From Rhizobium binae (GTDB taxonomy: Bacteria > Pseudomonadota > Alphaproteobacteria > Rhizobiales > Rhizobiaceae): a DNA stretch of 64,000 nt. Positions 28,696-37,591 of this stretch are shown one piece after another (within the stretch, counting starts at the first letter, position 1; every line of letters starts with the position of its first letter). Under the pieces are notes generated by a model that saw only the letters and a list, made by a program, of their open reading frames with translations, did not search any database and was not told the origin of the DNA. The stretch covers positions 871,001 to 935,000 of the forward strand of contig NZ_CP071604.1 of NCBI RefSeq assembly GCF_017357225.1, written 5' to 3'. The position numbers and the translations under genes were made by a program.

Positions 28696-28725
28696 GGGGA
28701 ACGCCTGTCCCATCAGGCGTTCCCC
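28696..28725. terminator. bidirectional terminator hairpin between convergent genes
   Basis: A perfect 12-bp stem (GGGGAACGCCTG / CAGGCGTTCCCC) with the 6-nt loop TCCCAT lies between the aldo/keto reductase stop and the DUF305 gene stop. There is no strong T run on either side. Confidence 0.6.
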
Positions 28726-28740
28726 TTCAGCAACGGCTGA

Positions 28741-29100
28741 CTACTTGCCGTGGGCCTTCGACCACGCGTTCATTTCCGCGATCTCGGCCTCCTGCGCCTT
28801 GATCACGGCTTCGGCGAGTTTGCGGATATCGGGATCCTTTCCGTATTGAAGCTCGACTTTCGCCATGTCGATCGCGCCCTGATGGTGCGGGATCATGCCG
28901 CGGACGAAATCCGCGTCGGCATCGCCGCTATATTCGATCATCATATCCTTGTGCATCTTGTCGTTCGCCTCGCTGAAGGCCTGGCTGGATGCATCGTGGC
29001 TGCCCATCGGCTTGCTCATGTCCATGGACAGGTCTTCGGCAAAGGCGGGGACGGCCGGGATGGCGAGCATTGCGGCGAGTGCGATGATTTTCAAAGACAT
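28741..29100 (-). CDS. DUF305 family periplasmic protein (CopM-like)
   Basis: A 119-residue protein with a signal peptide (cleavage after PAFA at about residue 21) and a four-helix DUF305 domain. The signature [20 protein letters not shown] at about residues 63-82 carries the paired His; several Met residues upstream ([10 protein letters not shown]) add possible soft-metal ligands. DUF305 proteins are linked to copper or silver handling in the periplasm. It lies 78 bp downstream of a Cys/His/Met-rich secreted protein on the same strand, which supports a metal-related pair. Confidence 0.85.
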   Translation of the reverse strand: MSLKIIALAAMLAIPAVPAFAEDLSMDMSKPMGSHDASSQAFSEANDKMHKDMMIEYSGDADADFVRGMIPHHQGAIDMAKVELQYGKDPDIRKLAEAVIKAQEAEIAEMNAWSKAHGK

Positions 29101-29178
29101 GAGAGTTCCTTCCTCTGTCTGACAAATAGGTTGGTGGCCGGCTAAAGCCGCTCGCTTCTGCGTGAATTGGGCGTGGCG

Positions 29179-29550
29179 TCAGGACAGTCGGGGAGGGGGA
29201 GCCTGCGGAGCGGGGCGATCGTCATCCAGGGCGCGGTCGAGCGCCGGGACGGGATAGGCGAATACAGGTTTCTCACTGTCGACGACCATGATGACCGGCG
29301 GCAGCAGCAGACAGGCGCTGCAAAGCGGCATATGCGCGGCATTGCCGGTAGAGCAGGGGTCTTTTGAGGGATCGGCCTTGCCCGCCGCCGTATCAGGCAT
29401 ATGCGTGCCGGCCATCTGATGGTGCATGACGCCGGCCTCGGCAGCAACGGGGGCATTCATCGACATGCAGGTCGGACAGCCTGCCCAAGCGGACATGGCG
29501 CTGTAGACCAACCAGCCGAGAACCATGGTGACGAGGGCGATCGTGCGCAT
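29179..29550 (-). CDS. hypothetical secreted Cys/His/Met-rich protein
   Basis: A 123-residue protein with an N-terminal hydrophobic signal or anchor (about residues 5-23, MSAWAG). The mature part has GCPTCMSMN, MHHQMAGTHM, DPCSTG, MPLCSACLLL: five to six Cys and several His/Met that suit copper binding. The C-terminal 35 residues are Pro/Asp-rich. I do not recognise a family. It is probably co-transcribed with the DUF305 gene. Confidence 0.6.
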   Translation of the reverse strand: MRTIALVTMVLGWLVYSAMSAWAGCPTCMSMNAPVAAEAGVMHHQMAGTHMPDTAAGKADPSKDPCSTGNAAHMPLCSACLLLPPVIMVVDSEKPVFAYPVPALDRALDDDRPAPQAPPPRLS

Positions 29551-29609
29551 GTCGTTTCATATAGGGGAATGCCGGATGCATGCCAAGCAGATCGGCGGTC
29601 ACATCCTGG

Positions 29610-30359
29610 TCACCAGGTGGCAATCACCTTGTGCTCGATCCGGTAATCCTGGCTCTCCTCGCCGAGCGGCGCCACCGGCCACTTCCAGGTTGTCTTCGAC
29701 GGCGGCGGCGAAACGCCGAACAGCAGGTCGGCCTCCTCGTGCGTCCGGCCGTTGCGGTCGATGACGGCATAGGCGATGTCGGTGACCAGGCAATGGCGGC
29801 AGGCAAGACCCGAAAGCCCCGCGATGTGCGCGGCGATCAGCCTTTCCACCGTATCGTCAGGCATTCCGGCGTCCCCGGCTTCGCAGCGCCGTTTCACGCC
29901 CCGGCCGATCTGCGACAGGAGATTGGCCGAAACCACGAAATCGAGATAGGGCACGGTGCGCAGGAAGCCGAGCGGTTCCGGCTCTCTGCCGGCCGCGAGC
30001 TCGTCATAGTCGGAAAGATCGCGCTCGATCAGCCGGATATTGCGATGGGTCTTGGTCGATAGCCGCACCGAGGCGAGGTGAACGAGGTCGACCAGAACGA
30101 CGGTGTCGAACGCGCGGGCCAGTTCTTCGATCGGCACGTCGCGCAGCAGGCCGGAGCCAAGCACGACGGCGGTCCGCTTCCGCCTGAGATCGGCCGTCGC
30201 CGCACGGATCGCATTGCGGCTCTTCTCTTCATGGTCGGCCCATTCGGCGGCGCAACGCCCGGCCCGCGACCAGAGATTGACGGAATAGCGGATGAACTTT
30301 CGATGCGTCTTGCCGGTCAGCGGCCATGTCGCGGCATAAAGAAGCGCTTCAGCGATCAT
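29610..30359 (-). CDS. conserved hypothetical protein, Rossmann/methyltransferase-like
   Basis: A 249-residue protein of unknown function. The region at about residues 60-120 ([20 protein letters not shown], then [12 protein letters not shown] and [12 protein letters not shown]) has the glycine-rich turn and acidic strand end expected of an SAM- or nucleotide-binding Rossmann fold. The rest is helical, with a [11 protein letters not shown] segment near residue 190. The start at 30359 is preferred to 30449 because upstream codons lie in the leader shared with hisS. It is divergent from hisS. Confidence 0.6.
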   Translation of the reverse strand: MIAEALLYAATWPLTGKTHRKFIRYSVNLWSRAGRCAAEWADHEEKSRNAIRAATADLRRKRTAVVLGSGLLRDVPIEELARAFDTVVLVDLVHLASVRLSTKTHRNIRLIERDLSDYDELAAGREPEPLGFLRTVPYLDFVVSANLLSQIGRGVKRRCEAGDAGMPDDTVERLIAAHIAGLSGLACRHCLVTDIAYAVIDRNGRTHEEADLLFGVSPPPSKTTWKWPVAPLGEESQDYRIEHKVIATW

Positions 30360-30494
30360 GATGCATATCCCGCGTTTCGGATGGATACCCTGTTCAATCG
30401 ATTCTGGCAGCGACATCAAGGCCCTTCGCCCTTGCCGCTCTTCGCCCAATCCGCTAGGACACCGCCACTGTCACAGTCAGCGGAATTCCTGGAA

Positions 30495-32018
30495 ATGAAC
30501 GACAAGCAGAAGAAACCGCAAAAGCTCAAGGCCCGCCTGCCGCGCGGCTTCGTCGACCGGACGGCCGGCGATATCCGCGCCGTCAACGAGATGACGGCAA
30601 AGATCCGGGAAGTCTATGAGCATTATGGTTTCGATCCTGTGGAAACGCCGCTGTTCGAATATACCGATGCGCTCGGCAAGTTCCTGCCCGACAGCGACCG
30701 GCCGAACGAGGGCGTCTTCTCGCTGCAGGATGACGACGAGCAGTGGATGTCGCTGCGCTACGACCTGACGGCGCCGCTTGCCCGCCACGTCGCCGAGAAT
30801 TTCAACGAGATCCAGCTTCCCTACCGCACCTATCGCGCCGGCTACGTCTTCCGCAATGAGAAACCCGGCCCCGGACGGTTCCGCCAGTTCATGCAGTTTG
30901 ATGCCGATACCGTCGGCGCGCCGGGCGTCCAGGCCGATGCCGAAATGTGCATGATGATGGCCGATACGCTCGAAGCGCTCGGCATCAAGCGCGGCGACTA
31001 CGTCATCCGCGTCAACAACCGCAAGGTTCTGGACGGCGTGCTGGAGGCGATCGGCCTCGGCGGCGACGACAAGGCCGGCCAGCGGCTCAACGTGCTGCGC
31101 GCCATCGATAAGCTCGACAAGTTCGGCCCGGAAGGTGTCTCGCTGCTCCTCGGCCCCGGCCGCAAGGATGAATCCGGCGACTTCACCAAGGGCGCCGGCC
31201 TCAATCAGGAGCAGATCGACAAGGTGCTCTTCTTCGTCGGCATCAGGGACTATGCCGAAAGCGCCGGACGTCTGGCTGAACTCGTTGCGGGGACGTCGAA
31301 GGGCGCCGAAGGCGTCGAGGAACTGAATTTCATCGGCGCGCTCGTCACGAGCGCCGGCTATGGCGCCGACCGCATCAAGATCGACCCCTCGGTCGTGCGT
31401 GGCCTCGAATATTATACCGGCCCGGTCTATGAGGCCGAGCTTCTCTTCGACGTCACCAATGAGAAGGGCGAGAAGGTCGTCTTCGGCTCCGTCGGCGGCG
31501 GTGGCCGTTATGACGGCCTCGTCTCCCGCTTCATGGGCCAGCCGGTGCCGGCGACCGGCTTTTCGATCGGCGTCTCCAGGTTGATGACAGCGCTGAAGAA
31601 CCTCGGCAAGCTCGGGGCGAGCGCAGTGATCGAGCCGGTGCTGGTGACCGTCATGGACGGCGACGTCGAGGCGATGGGCCGCTACCAGCGGATGACCCAG
31701 GATCTGCGCGCCGCCGGCATCCGCGCCGAGATGTTCCAGGGCAACTGGAAGAAGTTCGGCAACCAGCTGAAATATGCCGACCGCCGTGGCTGCCCTGTGG
31801 CGATCATCCAGGGCGGTGACGAGCGCGCAGAGGGCGTCGTCCAGATCAAGGATCTGATCGAGGGCAAGCGGCTTTCCGACGAAATCGAGGACAATGCCAG
31901 CTGGCGCGAAGCCCGCGTGGCGCAGGAGACGGTGCCCGAGACCGATCTCGTCGCCAAGGTGAAGGAAATCCTTGCCGCGCAGGCGGAGGATCGGAAGAGA
32001 GCCGACAATGCGCAGTAG
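30495..32018 (+). CDS. hisS: histidyl-tRNA synthetase
   Basis: A 507-residue class II aminoacyl-tRNA synthetase. Motif 1 lies near residue 30-60, motif 2 is [20 protein letters not shown] (about residues 113-132), the HisA loop [10 protein letters not shown] is at about residue 298 and motif 3 is in GGRYDGLV...[11 protein letters not shown]. The C-terminal anticodon-binding domain ([12 protein letters not shown] onward) is present. An ATG at 30495 with GGAA upstream is used; the frame extends 139 codons further without family sequence. It heads a hisS-hisZ-hisG run, separated from hisZ by a palindromic repeat. Confidence 0.97.
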   Translation: MNDKQKKPQKLKARLPRGFVDRTAGDIRAVNEMTAKIREVYEHYGFDPVETPLFEYTDALGKFLPDSDRPNEGVFSLQDDDEQWMSLRYDLTAPLARHVAENFNEIQLPYRTYRAGYVFRNEKPGPGRFRQFMQFDADTVGAPGVQADAEMCMMMADTLEALGIKRGDYVIRVNNRKVLDGVLEAIGLGGDDKAGQRLNVLRAIDKLDKFGPEGVSLLLGPGRKDESGDFTKGAGLNQEQIDKVLFFVGIRDYAESAGRLAELVAGTSKGAEGVEELNFIGALVTSAGYGADRIKIDPSVVRGLEYYTGPVYEAELLFDVTNEKGEKVVFGSVGGGGRYDGLVSRFMGQPVPATGFSIGVSRLMTALKNLGKLGASAVIEPVLVTVMDGDVEAMGRYQRMTQDLRAAGIRAEMFQGNWKKFGNQLKYADRRGCPVAIIQGGDERAEGVVQIKDLIEGKRLSDEIEDNASWREARVAQETVPETDLVAKVKEILAAQAEDRKRADNAQ

Positions 32019-32020
32019 AC

Positions 32021-32160
32021 CCCTCCCCAACCCCTCCCCCCAGGGGGGAGGGGTTTCAACTCGCGCCGCTTTGCTCAACTCGACCTTCGCTTTACCAGCG
32101 GCGCTGCGGATTTGTTCAGTCGGTCGCCGCGAGTTAGTCCCTCCCCCTTGTAGGGGATTT
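32021..32160. repeat. palindromic repeat between hisS and hisZ
   Basis: A perfect 27-bp palindrome at 32029-32055 (AACCCCTCCCCCC, one central A, then the exact complement) overlaps a wider inverted pair: 32043-32065 (GGGGGGAGGGGTTTCAACTCGCG) shown here by its ends GGGGGGAGGGG and ACTCGCG, and 32128-32147 (CGCGAGT...CCCTCCCCC). The nested arms enclose about 60 bp. There is no T run, so it is not a standard terminator. It resembles rhizobial intergenic mosaic elements. Confidence 0.6.
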
Positions 32161-32177
32161 TTCCCGGGAGCGACCCA

Positions 32178-33299
32178 ATGCCCCTGATCAACCTCCCCGA
32201 CCTCGCCGGCGAACTGCTTGCCGAATTTTCCGCGCGCAACGCCGAGCGCATCGATACCCCCGTCATTCAGCCGGCCGAACCCTTCCTCGACATCGCCGGC
32301 GAGGATCTGCGCCGACGCATCTTCATGACCGAGAGCGAGACCGGGGCCAGCCTCTGCCTGCGGCCCGAATTCACCATTCCCGTCTGTTTGCGCCATATTG
32401 AAACCGCGACCGGCACGCCCAAGCGTTATGCCTATCTCGGCGAAGTTTTCCGCCAGCGCCGCGACGGCGCCAACGAATTCTATCAGGCCGGCATCGAGGA
32501 TCTGGGCGATATCAATCTCGCCAGCGCAGACGCTCGCGCCATCGGCGATGCCACCGGCATTCTCGCCCGCCTGCTGCCTGGACGGAGCCTGTCGGTAACC
32601 TTGGGCGATCAGGCCGTGTTCGAGGCGGTCGTCCAGGCGCTTGGCCTGCCGCTCGGCTGGCAGAAGCGTCTGATCCACGCCTTCGGCAACATGACGCAGT
32701 TGGAGGCGCTGCTTGCGGGCCTCGTCAGCCCGCAATTCGTCACCGGACTTGACGACGATATCGCCAGGCTTGTCGCATCGGGCGACGAGCAGGCGCTGGT
32801 CGCGCATATCGAGCAGGAGATGCAGGCGACGGGTTACTCGACGAATGCCAGCCGTTCGCCGATCGAGATCGCCAGACGGCTCAAGGAAAAACTCATCCTG
32901 TCGGAAACGCGACTCGACGACGCGGCCTTCCACGTGCTGGAGGAGTTCCTGTCGCTCGACGTGCCGCTCGTCAACGCTTCCGCCGCCCTTGCCGGTTTCG
33001 CCGACGCTGCGGGCCTGAAACTCGGCAATGCGCTTTCCCGCTTCAACGGCCGGGTCGCGGCGCTTGCGAATGCCGGCGTCGATCTCTCCGGCCTTGGTTA
33101 CCGCGCCGCTTTCGGGCGTCCGCTCGACTATTACACCGGCCTCGTCTTCGAGGTCACAGTGGAGGGATCGAGCGCGGTTCTGGCCGGCGGCGGTCGCTTC
33201 GACAAGCTTCTAACGTTCCTCGGCGCGACGGATCGCATTCCGGCCGTCGGCTTCTCCTTCTGGCTCGACCGCATCGAAACCGAAAGGGCAGCCGCATGA
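32178..33299 (+). CDS. hisZ: ATP phosphoribosyltransferase regulatory subunit
   Basis: A 373-residue paralogue of the histidyl-tRNA synthetase catalytic domain that lacks the anticodon-binding domain. Class II remnants are clear: [32 protein letters not shown] (motif 2-like) and [14 protein letters not shown]. It forms a hetero-octamer with short-form HisG and confers activity and histidine feedback on the first step of histidine synthesis. The hisG start overlaps its stop by 4 bp. Confidence 0.95.
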   Translation: MPLINLPDLAGELLAEFSARNAERIDTPVIQPAEPFLDIAGEDLRRRIFMTESETGASLCLRPEFTIPVCLRHIETATGTPKRYAYLGEVFRQRRDGANEFYQAGIEDLGDINLASADARAIGDATGILARLLPGRSLSVTLGDQAVFEAVVQALGLPLGWQKRLIHAFGNMTQLEALLAGLVSPQFVTGLDDDIARLVASGDEQALVAHIEQEMQATGYSTNASRSPIEIARRLKEKLILSETRLDDAAFHVLEEFLSLDVPLVNASAALAGFADAAGLKLGNALSRFNGRVAALANAGVDLSGLGYRAAFGRPLDYYTGLVFEVTVEGSSAVLAGGGRFDKLLTFLGATDRIPAVGFSFWLDRIETERAAA

Positions 33300-33991
33300 C
33301 CGTCACCATCGCGCTTCCCTCCAAAGGCCGTATGAAGGACGACGCTTTGGCGATCTTCGAGCGGGCCGGCATGCCGATCTCGGCGGTTGGCAACGACCGA
33401 TCCTATCGCGGCCGCGTCGAAGGCTGGGACAATGTGGAAATCGCCTTCCTCTCGGCCTCCGAAATCTCCCGTGAACTCGGCAACGGCACCGTCGACTTCG
33501 GCGTCACCGGCGAGGATCTGATGCGGGAGGGTTTTTCCGAAGTCGACAAGCGCGTCGAATTCTGCGCCCGGCTCGGTTTCGGCCATGCCGATGTCGTCGT
33601 CGCGGTGCCCGAGATCTGGCTCGATGTCGACACCATGGCCGATCTCGGCGATGTCGCCGCCGATTTCCGCGCCCGCCACGGCCGGCGGCTTGCCATCGCC
33701 ACCAAATACTGGCGCCTTACCCAGCAGTTTTTTTCCAGCCAGCACGGCATCCAGCTTTACCGCATCGTCGAAAGCCTCGGCGCGACCGAGGGCGCTCCCG
33801 CGTCCGGCTCGGCCGATATCATCGTCGATATCACCTCCACCGGCTCGACACTGCGCGCCAACCACCTGAAGGTGCTTCAGGACGGGGTCATCCTGCACTC
33901 GCAGGCCTGCCTCGTGCGCGCCCGCAAGGATAGCCATGCCGAGGAAGCCGTGGTGCAGGCGATTATCGAAGCGGTGCGCGCCGCTCTCTGA
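33296..33991 (+). CDS. hisG: ATP phosphoribosyltransferase, short form
   Basis: A 231-residue catalytic subunit that joins ATP and PRPP, the first step of histidine synthesis. The N-terminal [18 protein letters not shown] and the PRPP-binding loop [20 protein letters not shown] (about residues 171-190) are diagnostic. It lacks the C-terminal ACT-like regulatory domain of long HisG, which fits the presence of hisZ. Start codon overlaps the hisZ stop (ATGA). Confidence 0.97.
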   Translation: MTVTIALPSKGRMKDDALAIFERAGMPISAVGNDRSYRGRVEGWDNVEIAFLSASEISRELGNGTVDFGVTGEDLMREGFSEVDKRVEFCARLGFGHADVVVAVPEIWLDVDTMADLGDVAADFRARHGRRLAIATKYWRLTQQFFSSQHGIQLYRIVESLGATEGAPASGSADIIVDITSTGSTLRANHLKVLQDGVILHSQACLVRARKDSHAEEAVVQAIIEAVRAAL

Positions 33992-34017
33992 TTTCGGCCA
34001 ATCAGGCCACAAGCAAA

Positions 34018-34047
34018 AACCCGCCGTCAATTCAATGACGGCGGGTT
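34018..34047 (-). terminator. rho-independent terminator of the DoxX gene
   Basis: A perfect 12-bp stem (AACCCGCCGTCA / TGACGGCGGGTT) with a 6-nt loop; on the minus strand it is followed by TTTTTG. It may also stop hisG transcription arriving from the other side. Confidence 0.85.
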
Positions 34048-34075
34048 CTGCATGTCTGGGAGGATGTCTGTCCTA

Positions 34076-34513
34076 TCAGGCGACGGCGTAGGCACCACGG
34101 CGGGCGTCGAGCGAGTAGGCGCCAGCGCCATTGGTAGCGAGCATGATATAGGCGCCAGCCAGCGTGATGTTCTTCAGGAAGTTGACGAAGTTCAGGCCGC
34201 TGAGCCAGGCGTTGGCGGCAGCCGGGAAATCGGGAACGTTGATCGGCGAGAAGTGGAAGACGAAGGCGGTGAAGACGCAGAAGGCGGCGAGCAGCCAGCC
34301 GACGATGCGGACCTGGAAACCGACGAGCACGGCAATGCCGGCAACGAGTTCGAACAGGCCGGCGAGATAGGTGAGCGCCGTGGATGCCGGCAGGCCGGCG
34401 CCGGCGATCATGCCGGCCGTCGAGGCCGGATCGGTCAGCTTGCCGAAGCCGGCGAAGATGAACATGAAGGAAAGCAGAATGCGGGCAATCAGGATGATGA
34501 CGTTGTTCGACAT
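34076..34513 (-). CDS. DoxX family membrane protein
   Basis: A 145-residue protein with four predicted membrane helices and the DoxX signature: first-helix LLSFMFIFAGFGKLTDP, then AYLAGLFELVAGIAVLVG-like second helix (here TYLAGLFELVAGIAVLVGF) and a final YIMLATNGAGAYSLDA segment. DoxX proteins take part in thiosulfate/quinone redox or oxidative-stress membrane complexes in some species, but most members are undefined. The start MSNNVIIL follows a GGAGACAA box. It is divergent from the glutathione transferase gene, 203 bp between starts, which suggests shared stress control. Confidence 0.88.
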   Translation of the reverse strand: MSNNVIILIARILLSFMFIFAGFGKLTDPASTAGMIAGAGLPASTALTYLAGLFELVAGIAVLVGFQVRIVGWLLAAFCVFTAFVFHFSPINVPDFPAAANAWLSGLNFVNFLKNITLAGAYIMLATNGAGAYSLDARRGAYAVA

Positions 34514-34716
34514 TGGACGTTGTCTCCGTTTGAATGATCTGGAGATCTGGTGCCCCGGCACGCTGTGATCTCTGGTGCCTCCTATGTCGCTTTTTTTCTC
34601 CGTCATGGAAAGATAAACGGAAGCGGACAGTTCGTTCAACAATATGGAACGATGTCCGGTCGCTTGCCTTTGCAGAGCCCCGTCTCTTATGGTCAGCGCC
34701 CAACAAGGAGAATCCG

Positions 34717-35427
34717 ATGGCAGATCTGTCCGCATTTCCGATCACGACCCGCTGGCCGGCGAAAAACCCAGACATTATCCAGCTCTATTCGCTGCAGACC
34801 CCGAACGGGGTGAAGGTATCCGTCGCCCTCGAGGAGCTCGGGCTCACCTATGAGCCACATTATATTTCCTTCGCCGCCAACGAACAGAAGTCACCGGAAT
34901 TCGAATCCCTCAATCCGAACGGCCGCATTCCGGCGATCATCGATCCGAACGGGCCGGACGGCAAACCGATCGGCCTTTTCGAATCCGGTGCCATCCTGCT
35001 TTATCTCGCGGAAAAGACAGGCAAGCTGATCCCCGCCGATGCCGCCGATCGCTACGAATGTATCCAATGGGTGTTTTTCCAGATGGCCAGCATCGGCCCG
35101 ATGTTCGGCCAGTTCGGCCATTTCCACAAGTTCGCTGCCGACAAGGTTGCCAACAACTCCTATCCGGTGGAGCGCTATCGCGATGAATCCAAACGCCTGC
35201 TCGGCGTGCTCGAAGGGCGGCTGAAAGGCCGGCAGTGGATCATGGGCGATCAATATACGATCGCCGATATCACTACCTTCACCTGGGTTCGCGGTGCCGA
35301 CATCTTCTATGGCGGCCGTGAGATTCTCGAATATGCGAAATTCCCCGCCGTCTCCGATTGGCTGGAGCGCTGCATCGCCCGCCCGGCAAGCGCCAGAGGC
35401 CTCAACATTCCGGTCAAACCGGAGTAA
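34717..35427 (+). CDS. glutathione S-transferase family protein (YghU/disulfide-bond oxidoreductase type)
   Basis: A 236-residue protein. The N-terminal thioredoxin-like domain includes IQLYSLQTPNGVKVSVALEE (residues 21-40), LNPNGRIPAIIDPNGPDGKP and FESGAILLYLAEKTGKL, which form the glutathione site. The C-terminal helical domain contains QWVFFQMASIGPMFGQFGHF and the GDQYTIADITTFTW motif near residue 180. This pattern fits the Nu/YghU class, which reduces disulphides or organic peroxides with glutathione. AAGGAG lies 8 bp before the ATG. Its terminator appears split by the element that begins at 35468. Confidence 0.92.
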   Translation: MADLSAFPITTRWPAKNPDIIQLYSLQTPNGVKVSVALEELGLTYEPHYISFAANEQKSPEFESLNPNGRIPAIIDPNGPDGKPIGLFESGAILLYLAEKTGKLIPADAADRYECIQWVFFQMASIGPMFGQFGHFHKFAADKVANNSYPVERYRDESKRLLGVLEGRLKGRQWIMGDQYTIADITTFTWVRGADIFYGGREILEYAKFPAVSDWLERCIARPASARGLNIPVKPE

Positions 35428-35688
35428 CGGACGATCCGCCGGAAAATGCAAAAGGCCGTCCTGAGGCCCAGCCACTAACGTGGAATCGTGAGGACCATCT
35501 TTAGCAAAACCCCTCGCTGCAGATGTGGAGGATCAGCGCGGTAGGCCGACCGGAAACCGGAAAACCCGGTATCAAGCGCGCGATCCGCTTCGGCTGACGA
35601 CCGCAATCACGGCGGCATTCGGTGGCGTCAGACTTTTTTGACGCCGGCTTCCACAAATCGCAGATGGCGATGACTCTTTTCACCTCCT

Positions 35689-35715
35689 TGAAACGTCGTT
35701 GTTGCGACCGTCGTC
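35689..35715 (+). promoter_or_regulatory. candidate ECF-type promoter for the SDR-sigma pair
   Basis: TGAAAC (35689-35694) and CGTC (35712-35715, with an overlapping CGTC at 35709) are spaced 17 bp apart (14 bp to the earlier copy), similar to ECF -35 (GAAC-like) and -10 (CGTC) elements. The site ends 35 bp before the SDR start, which suits autoregulation by the sigma factor encoded in the same operon. Prediction by eye only. Confidence 0.3.
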
Positions 35716-35750
35716 GAGCGGTCGAAACCGACCCGGATGAGGACTGAGAA

Positions 35751-36494
35751 ATGGATCTGGAAGGAAAGCGAATTGTGGTCGTCGGCGGGAGCCGCGGCTT
35801 GGGGAGTGGGCTCGCCGAGGCATTCCTTGCTCGCGCGGCCGAAGTCACCGTGGTCGCCCGAAACGCGGTGGCTGTGCAGGGCCGGGCTGAGCAACCCGCT
35901 GTCACCGCCATATCGGCCGATGCGACCGATGCCGACGCGGCGTGGCGGATCATGGAGCAGACGCAACCTGATGTCGTCATCATGAGTGCCGGTGCGGAAC
36001 CGCCCATGGAACGGATCGACCGGATTGGCTGGGAGGCATTCACGACCAACTGGAATGTAGACGTCAAGGCTGCGCTGCATTGGGTACAGGCTGCCCTGAC
36101 CTTGCCGATGGCGCCGGGCGGCCTCGTCGTCCTGGTCTCTAGCGGAGCCGCCGTCCAGGGGTCGCCGCTATCGGGAGGATATGCCGGCGCCAAGCGCGCG
36201 CAGTGGTTCATTGCAAAATATGCCGATGACTTGTCGGCGGAACTCGGCCTGGGTTTGCGGTTCCGGGTCATTGTTCCCCGGCAGATGTTCGTTGGAACCG
36301 GTGTGGGCGATACCGGCATCGGGGCCTATGCTGCGAAGGCGGGTCGGACATTTGCCGAACAGGCCGCCACCTGGCCGGACATGACCCCGCGGGCTTTCGG
36401 TGATACGGTCGCCGAACTGATCGGCGATTCCGGCCTCGCCGAGGCCATGGTCTATGGCGTGCGTGGGGATACGGGTGTGACGGTCATCGAATGA
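35751..36494 (+). CDS. SDR family oxidoreductase (cargo gene)
   Basis: A 247-residue short-chain dehydrogenase with cofactor loop GGSRGLG (residues 12-18), MSAGAEPP in place of the usual NNAG, catalytic Ser in VLVSSGAAVQG and YAGAK (Tyr/Lys) near residue 145. The acidic residue that selects NAD is not obvious after the second strand (VVARN), which leans toward NADP. Its stop overlaps the start of the ECF sigma gene by 4 bp. ECF41-type sigma factors are usually paired with an oxidoreductase, carboxymuconolactone decarboxylase or epimerase gene, so this is probably the sigma factor's target. Confidence 0.88.
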   Translation: MDLEGKRIVVVGGSRGLGSGLAEAFLARAAEVTVVARNAVAVQGRAEQPAVTAISADATDADAAWRIMEQTQPDVVIMSAGAEPPMERIDRIGWEAFTTNWNVDVKAALHWVQAALTLPMAPGGLVVLVSSGAAVQGSPLSGGYAGAKRAQWFIAKYADDLSAELGLGLRFRVIVPRQMFVGTGVGDTGIGAYAAKAGRTFAEQAATWPDMTPRAFGDTVAELIGDSGLAEAMVYGVRGDTGVTVIE

Positions 36495-37399
36495 CGAAAG
36501 ACCCAGCTCTGGGAGCCGAAGAGGGGAAAACTCTGCCCGCAGACCTGGCCAGGGAAGCGGACGCGCTTCGCCCCCAACTGCATCGCTATGCTGCTCGTCT
36601 GGTGGGTTCGGTGATCGACGGCGAGGACGTGATTCAGGATGCGTTTGCCAGGGTATTTGCGACGGCCGGCTCGATCCCACCGGGCACGCCGCTGCGACCG
36701 TGGCTGTTTCGCATCGTCCACAATCAAGCCATAGATGCCCTGCGCCAGCGCAGTAAGCGCCGGTCGGAGCCGCTCGAGACAGCCTTTGATCTGGCCGATA
36801 TCAGGGCCGTCGGCCCGGAGGACGCGCTGATCCGGCGGGACACGGTGCGGGTCGCCCTGGGTCATTTTGCAGAATTGCCGGTGCCGCAACGCAGCGCGGT
36901 GATCCTCAAGGATGTGCTCGGAGAGTCGCTTGCGGATATCGCAGCGCTGCTGGAACTGAGTGTCGATGCCGTCAAGGCCCATTTGTCGCGCGGTAGGGCG
37001 CGATTGCGCGCGATCTCCGACGTGCGGTCTGAGGTTGCGCCGTCGCCAAGTCCCGAGGCCCTGAACTTTGCAGCGCTCTTCAACGCCCAAGATTGGGACG
37101 CGCTGCGTCGCTTGCTGGCCGATGACGTTCGGCTTCGTCAGGCGCGACGGCGGGAAATCTCGGGTGCCGCCGACGTCGGTCGATTTTTCACCTATTATGC
37201 CGAATATCCGCCGGTCAGGATCGAACCGGCCTGGCTGGAAGGCCGGGAAATATTGCTGGTATCGGCCGAACCGTCGGGCGCTCCTTCCTATTTCATGCTG
37301 CTCGAATGGCGCGGGCAAAAGATAAGCCTGATCCGCGACCATCGCTACGCGACCTATGTCATGGATGGTGCTGATCTCATGCCGGCCGCATCGCGGTGA
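36491..37399 (+). CDS. ECF RNA polymerase sigma factor with C-terminal NTF2/SnoaL-like domain (SigJ/ECF41-like)
   Basis: A 302-residue sigma factor. Region 2 spans about residues 25-95 (YAARLVGSVIDGEDVIQDAF, RPWLFRIVHNQAIDALRQ) and region 4.2 about residues 125-175 (PVPQRSAVILKDVLGESLAD, then LSVDAVKAHLSRGRARLR). The remaining 120 residues (FAALFNAQDWDALRRLLADD onward) form a SnoaL/NTF2-like domain. In ECF41 and ECF56 sigma factors such an extension tunes sigma activity and replaces a separate anti-sigma factor; none is encoded here. It overlaps the SDR gene by 4 bp, so both are made from one mRNA. Confidence 0.9.
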   Translation: MTKDPALGAEEGKTLPADLAREADALRPQLHRYAARLVGSVIDGEDVIQDAFARVFATAGSIPPGTPLRPWLFRIVHNQAIDALRQRSKRRSEPLETAFDLADIRAVGPEDALIRRDTVRVALGHFAELPVPQRSAVILKDVLGESLADIAALLELSVDAVKAHLSRGRARLRAISDVRSEVAPSPSPEALNFAALFNAQDWDALRRLLADDVRLRQARRREISGAADVGRFFTYYAEYPPVRIEPAWLEGREILLVSAEPSGAPSYFMLLEWRGQKISLIRDHRYATYVMDGADLMPAASR

Positions 37400-37466
37400 C
37401 CGATACTGGTCGAGACGAGCTTTCTCGCGGCCTGCTATGCGCCGAATCCCAAATCAGAAGCCAATG

Positions 37467-37513
37467 CCCTAAAGCCTGCCACGTGAAGTTAGGTTCACGC
37501 GATAGGCTTAGGG
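37467..37513 (+). terminator. hairpin after the ECF sigma gene
   Basis: CCCTAAAGCCTGCCACGTGAA and TTCACGCGATAGGCTTAGGG (described by ends CCCTAAAGCC and GGCTTAGGG) form an imperfect 20-bp stem around the loop GTTAGG. There is no T run, so termination is uncertain; it lies just inside the right end of the candidate element. Confidence 0.35.
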
Positions 37514-37591
37514 AACCGCAAAATTTAGCGATTCCACGTTTTACGTTAGTGGCTGAGCACTGAGGCGGCCTTTATCTCGCGTCGCCGGTCT

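Larger units (their letters stand above)
35468..37559. mobile_element. candidate transposase-less mobile element carrying an SDR gene and an ECF sigma gene
   Basis: The ends carry a 13-bp perfect inverted repeat, CAGCCACTAACGT at 35469-35481 and its complement at 37543-37555. The match continues inward as TGGAATCG on the left and, after a 7-nt offset, CGATTCCACG on the right. A 7-bp direct repeat CTGAGGC flanks the unit (35461-35467 and 37560-37566). Outside it, AAAAGGCCGTC on the left and GGCGGCCTTTAT on the right would rejoin, with one CTGA, into a 10-bp-stem terminator. I find no transposase-like ORF inside. The left 260 bp hold only a short hairpin (GGCGTCA/TGACGCC at 35624-35645) and small ORFs. 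Confidence 0.5.

Noticed and set aside
32029..32055. Rho-independent terminator after hisS
   Set aside because: The stem is perfect but no T run follows on either strand, so it is listed as a repeat.
30477..32933. 818-codon ORF on the minus strand across hisS and hisZ
   Set aside because: It is antisense to two certain genes, has no recognisable family motif, and arises from high GC at third codon positions.
35501..36319. Minus-strand ORF inside the candidate element, considered as a transposase
   Set aside because: It is antisense to the SDR gene and shows no DDE or other transposase pattern.
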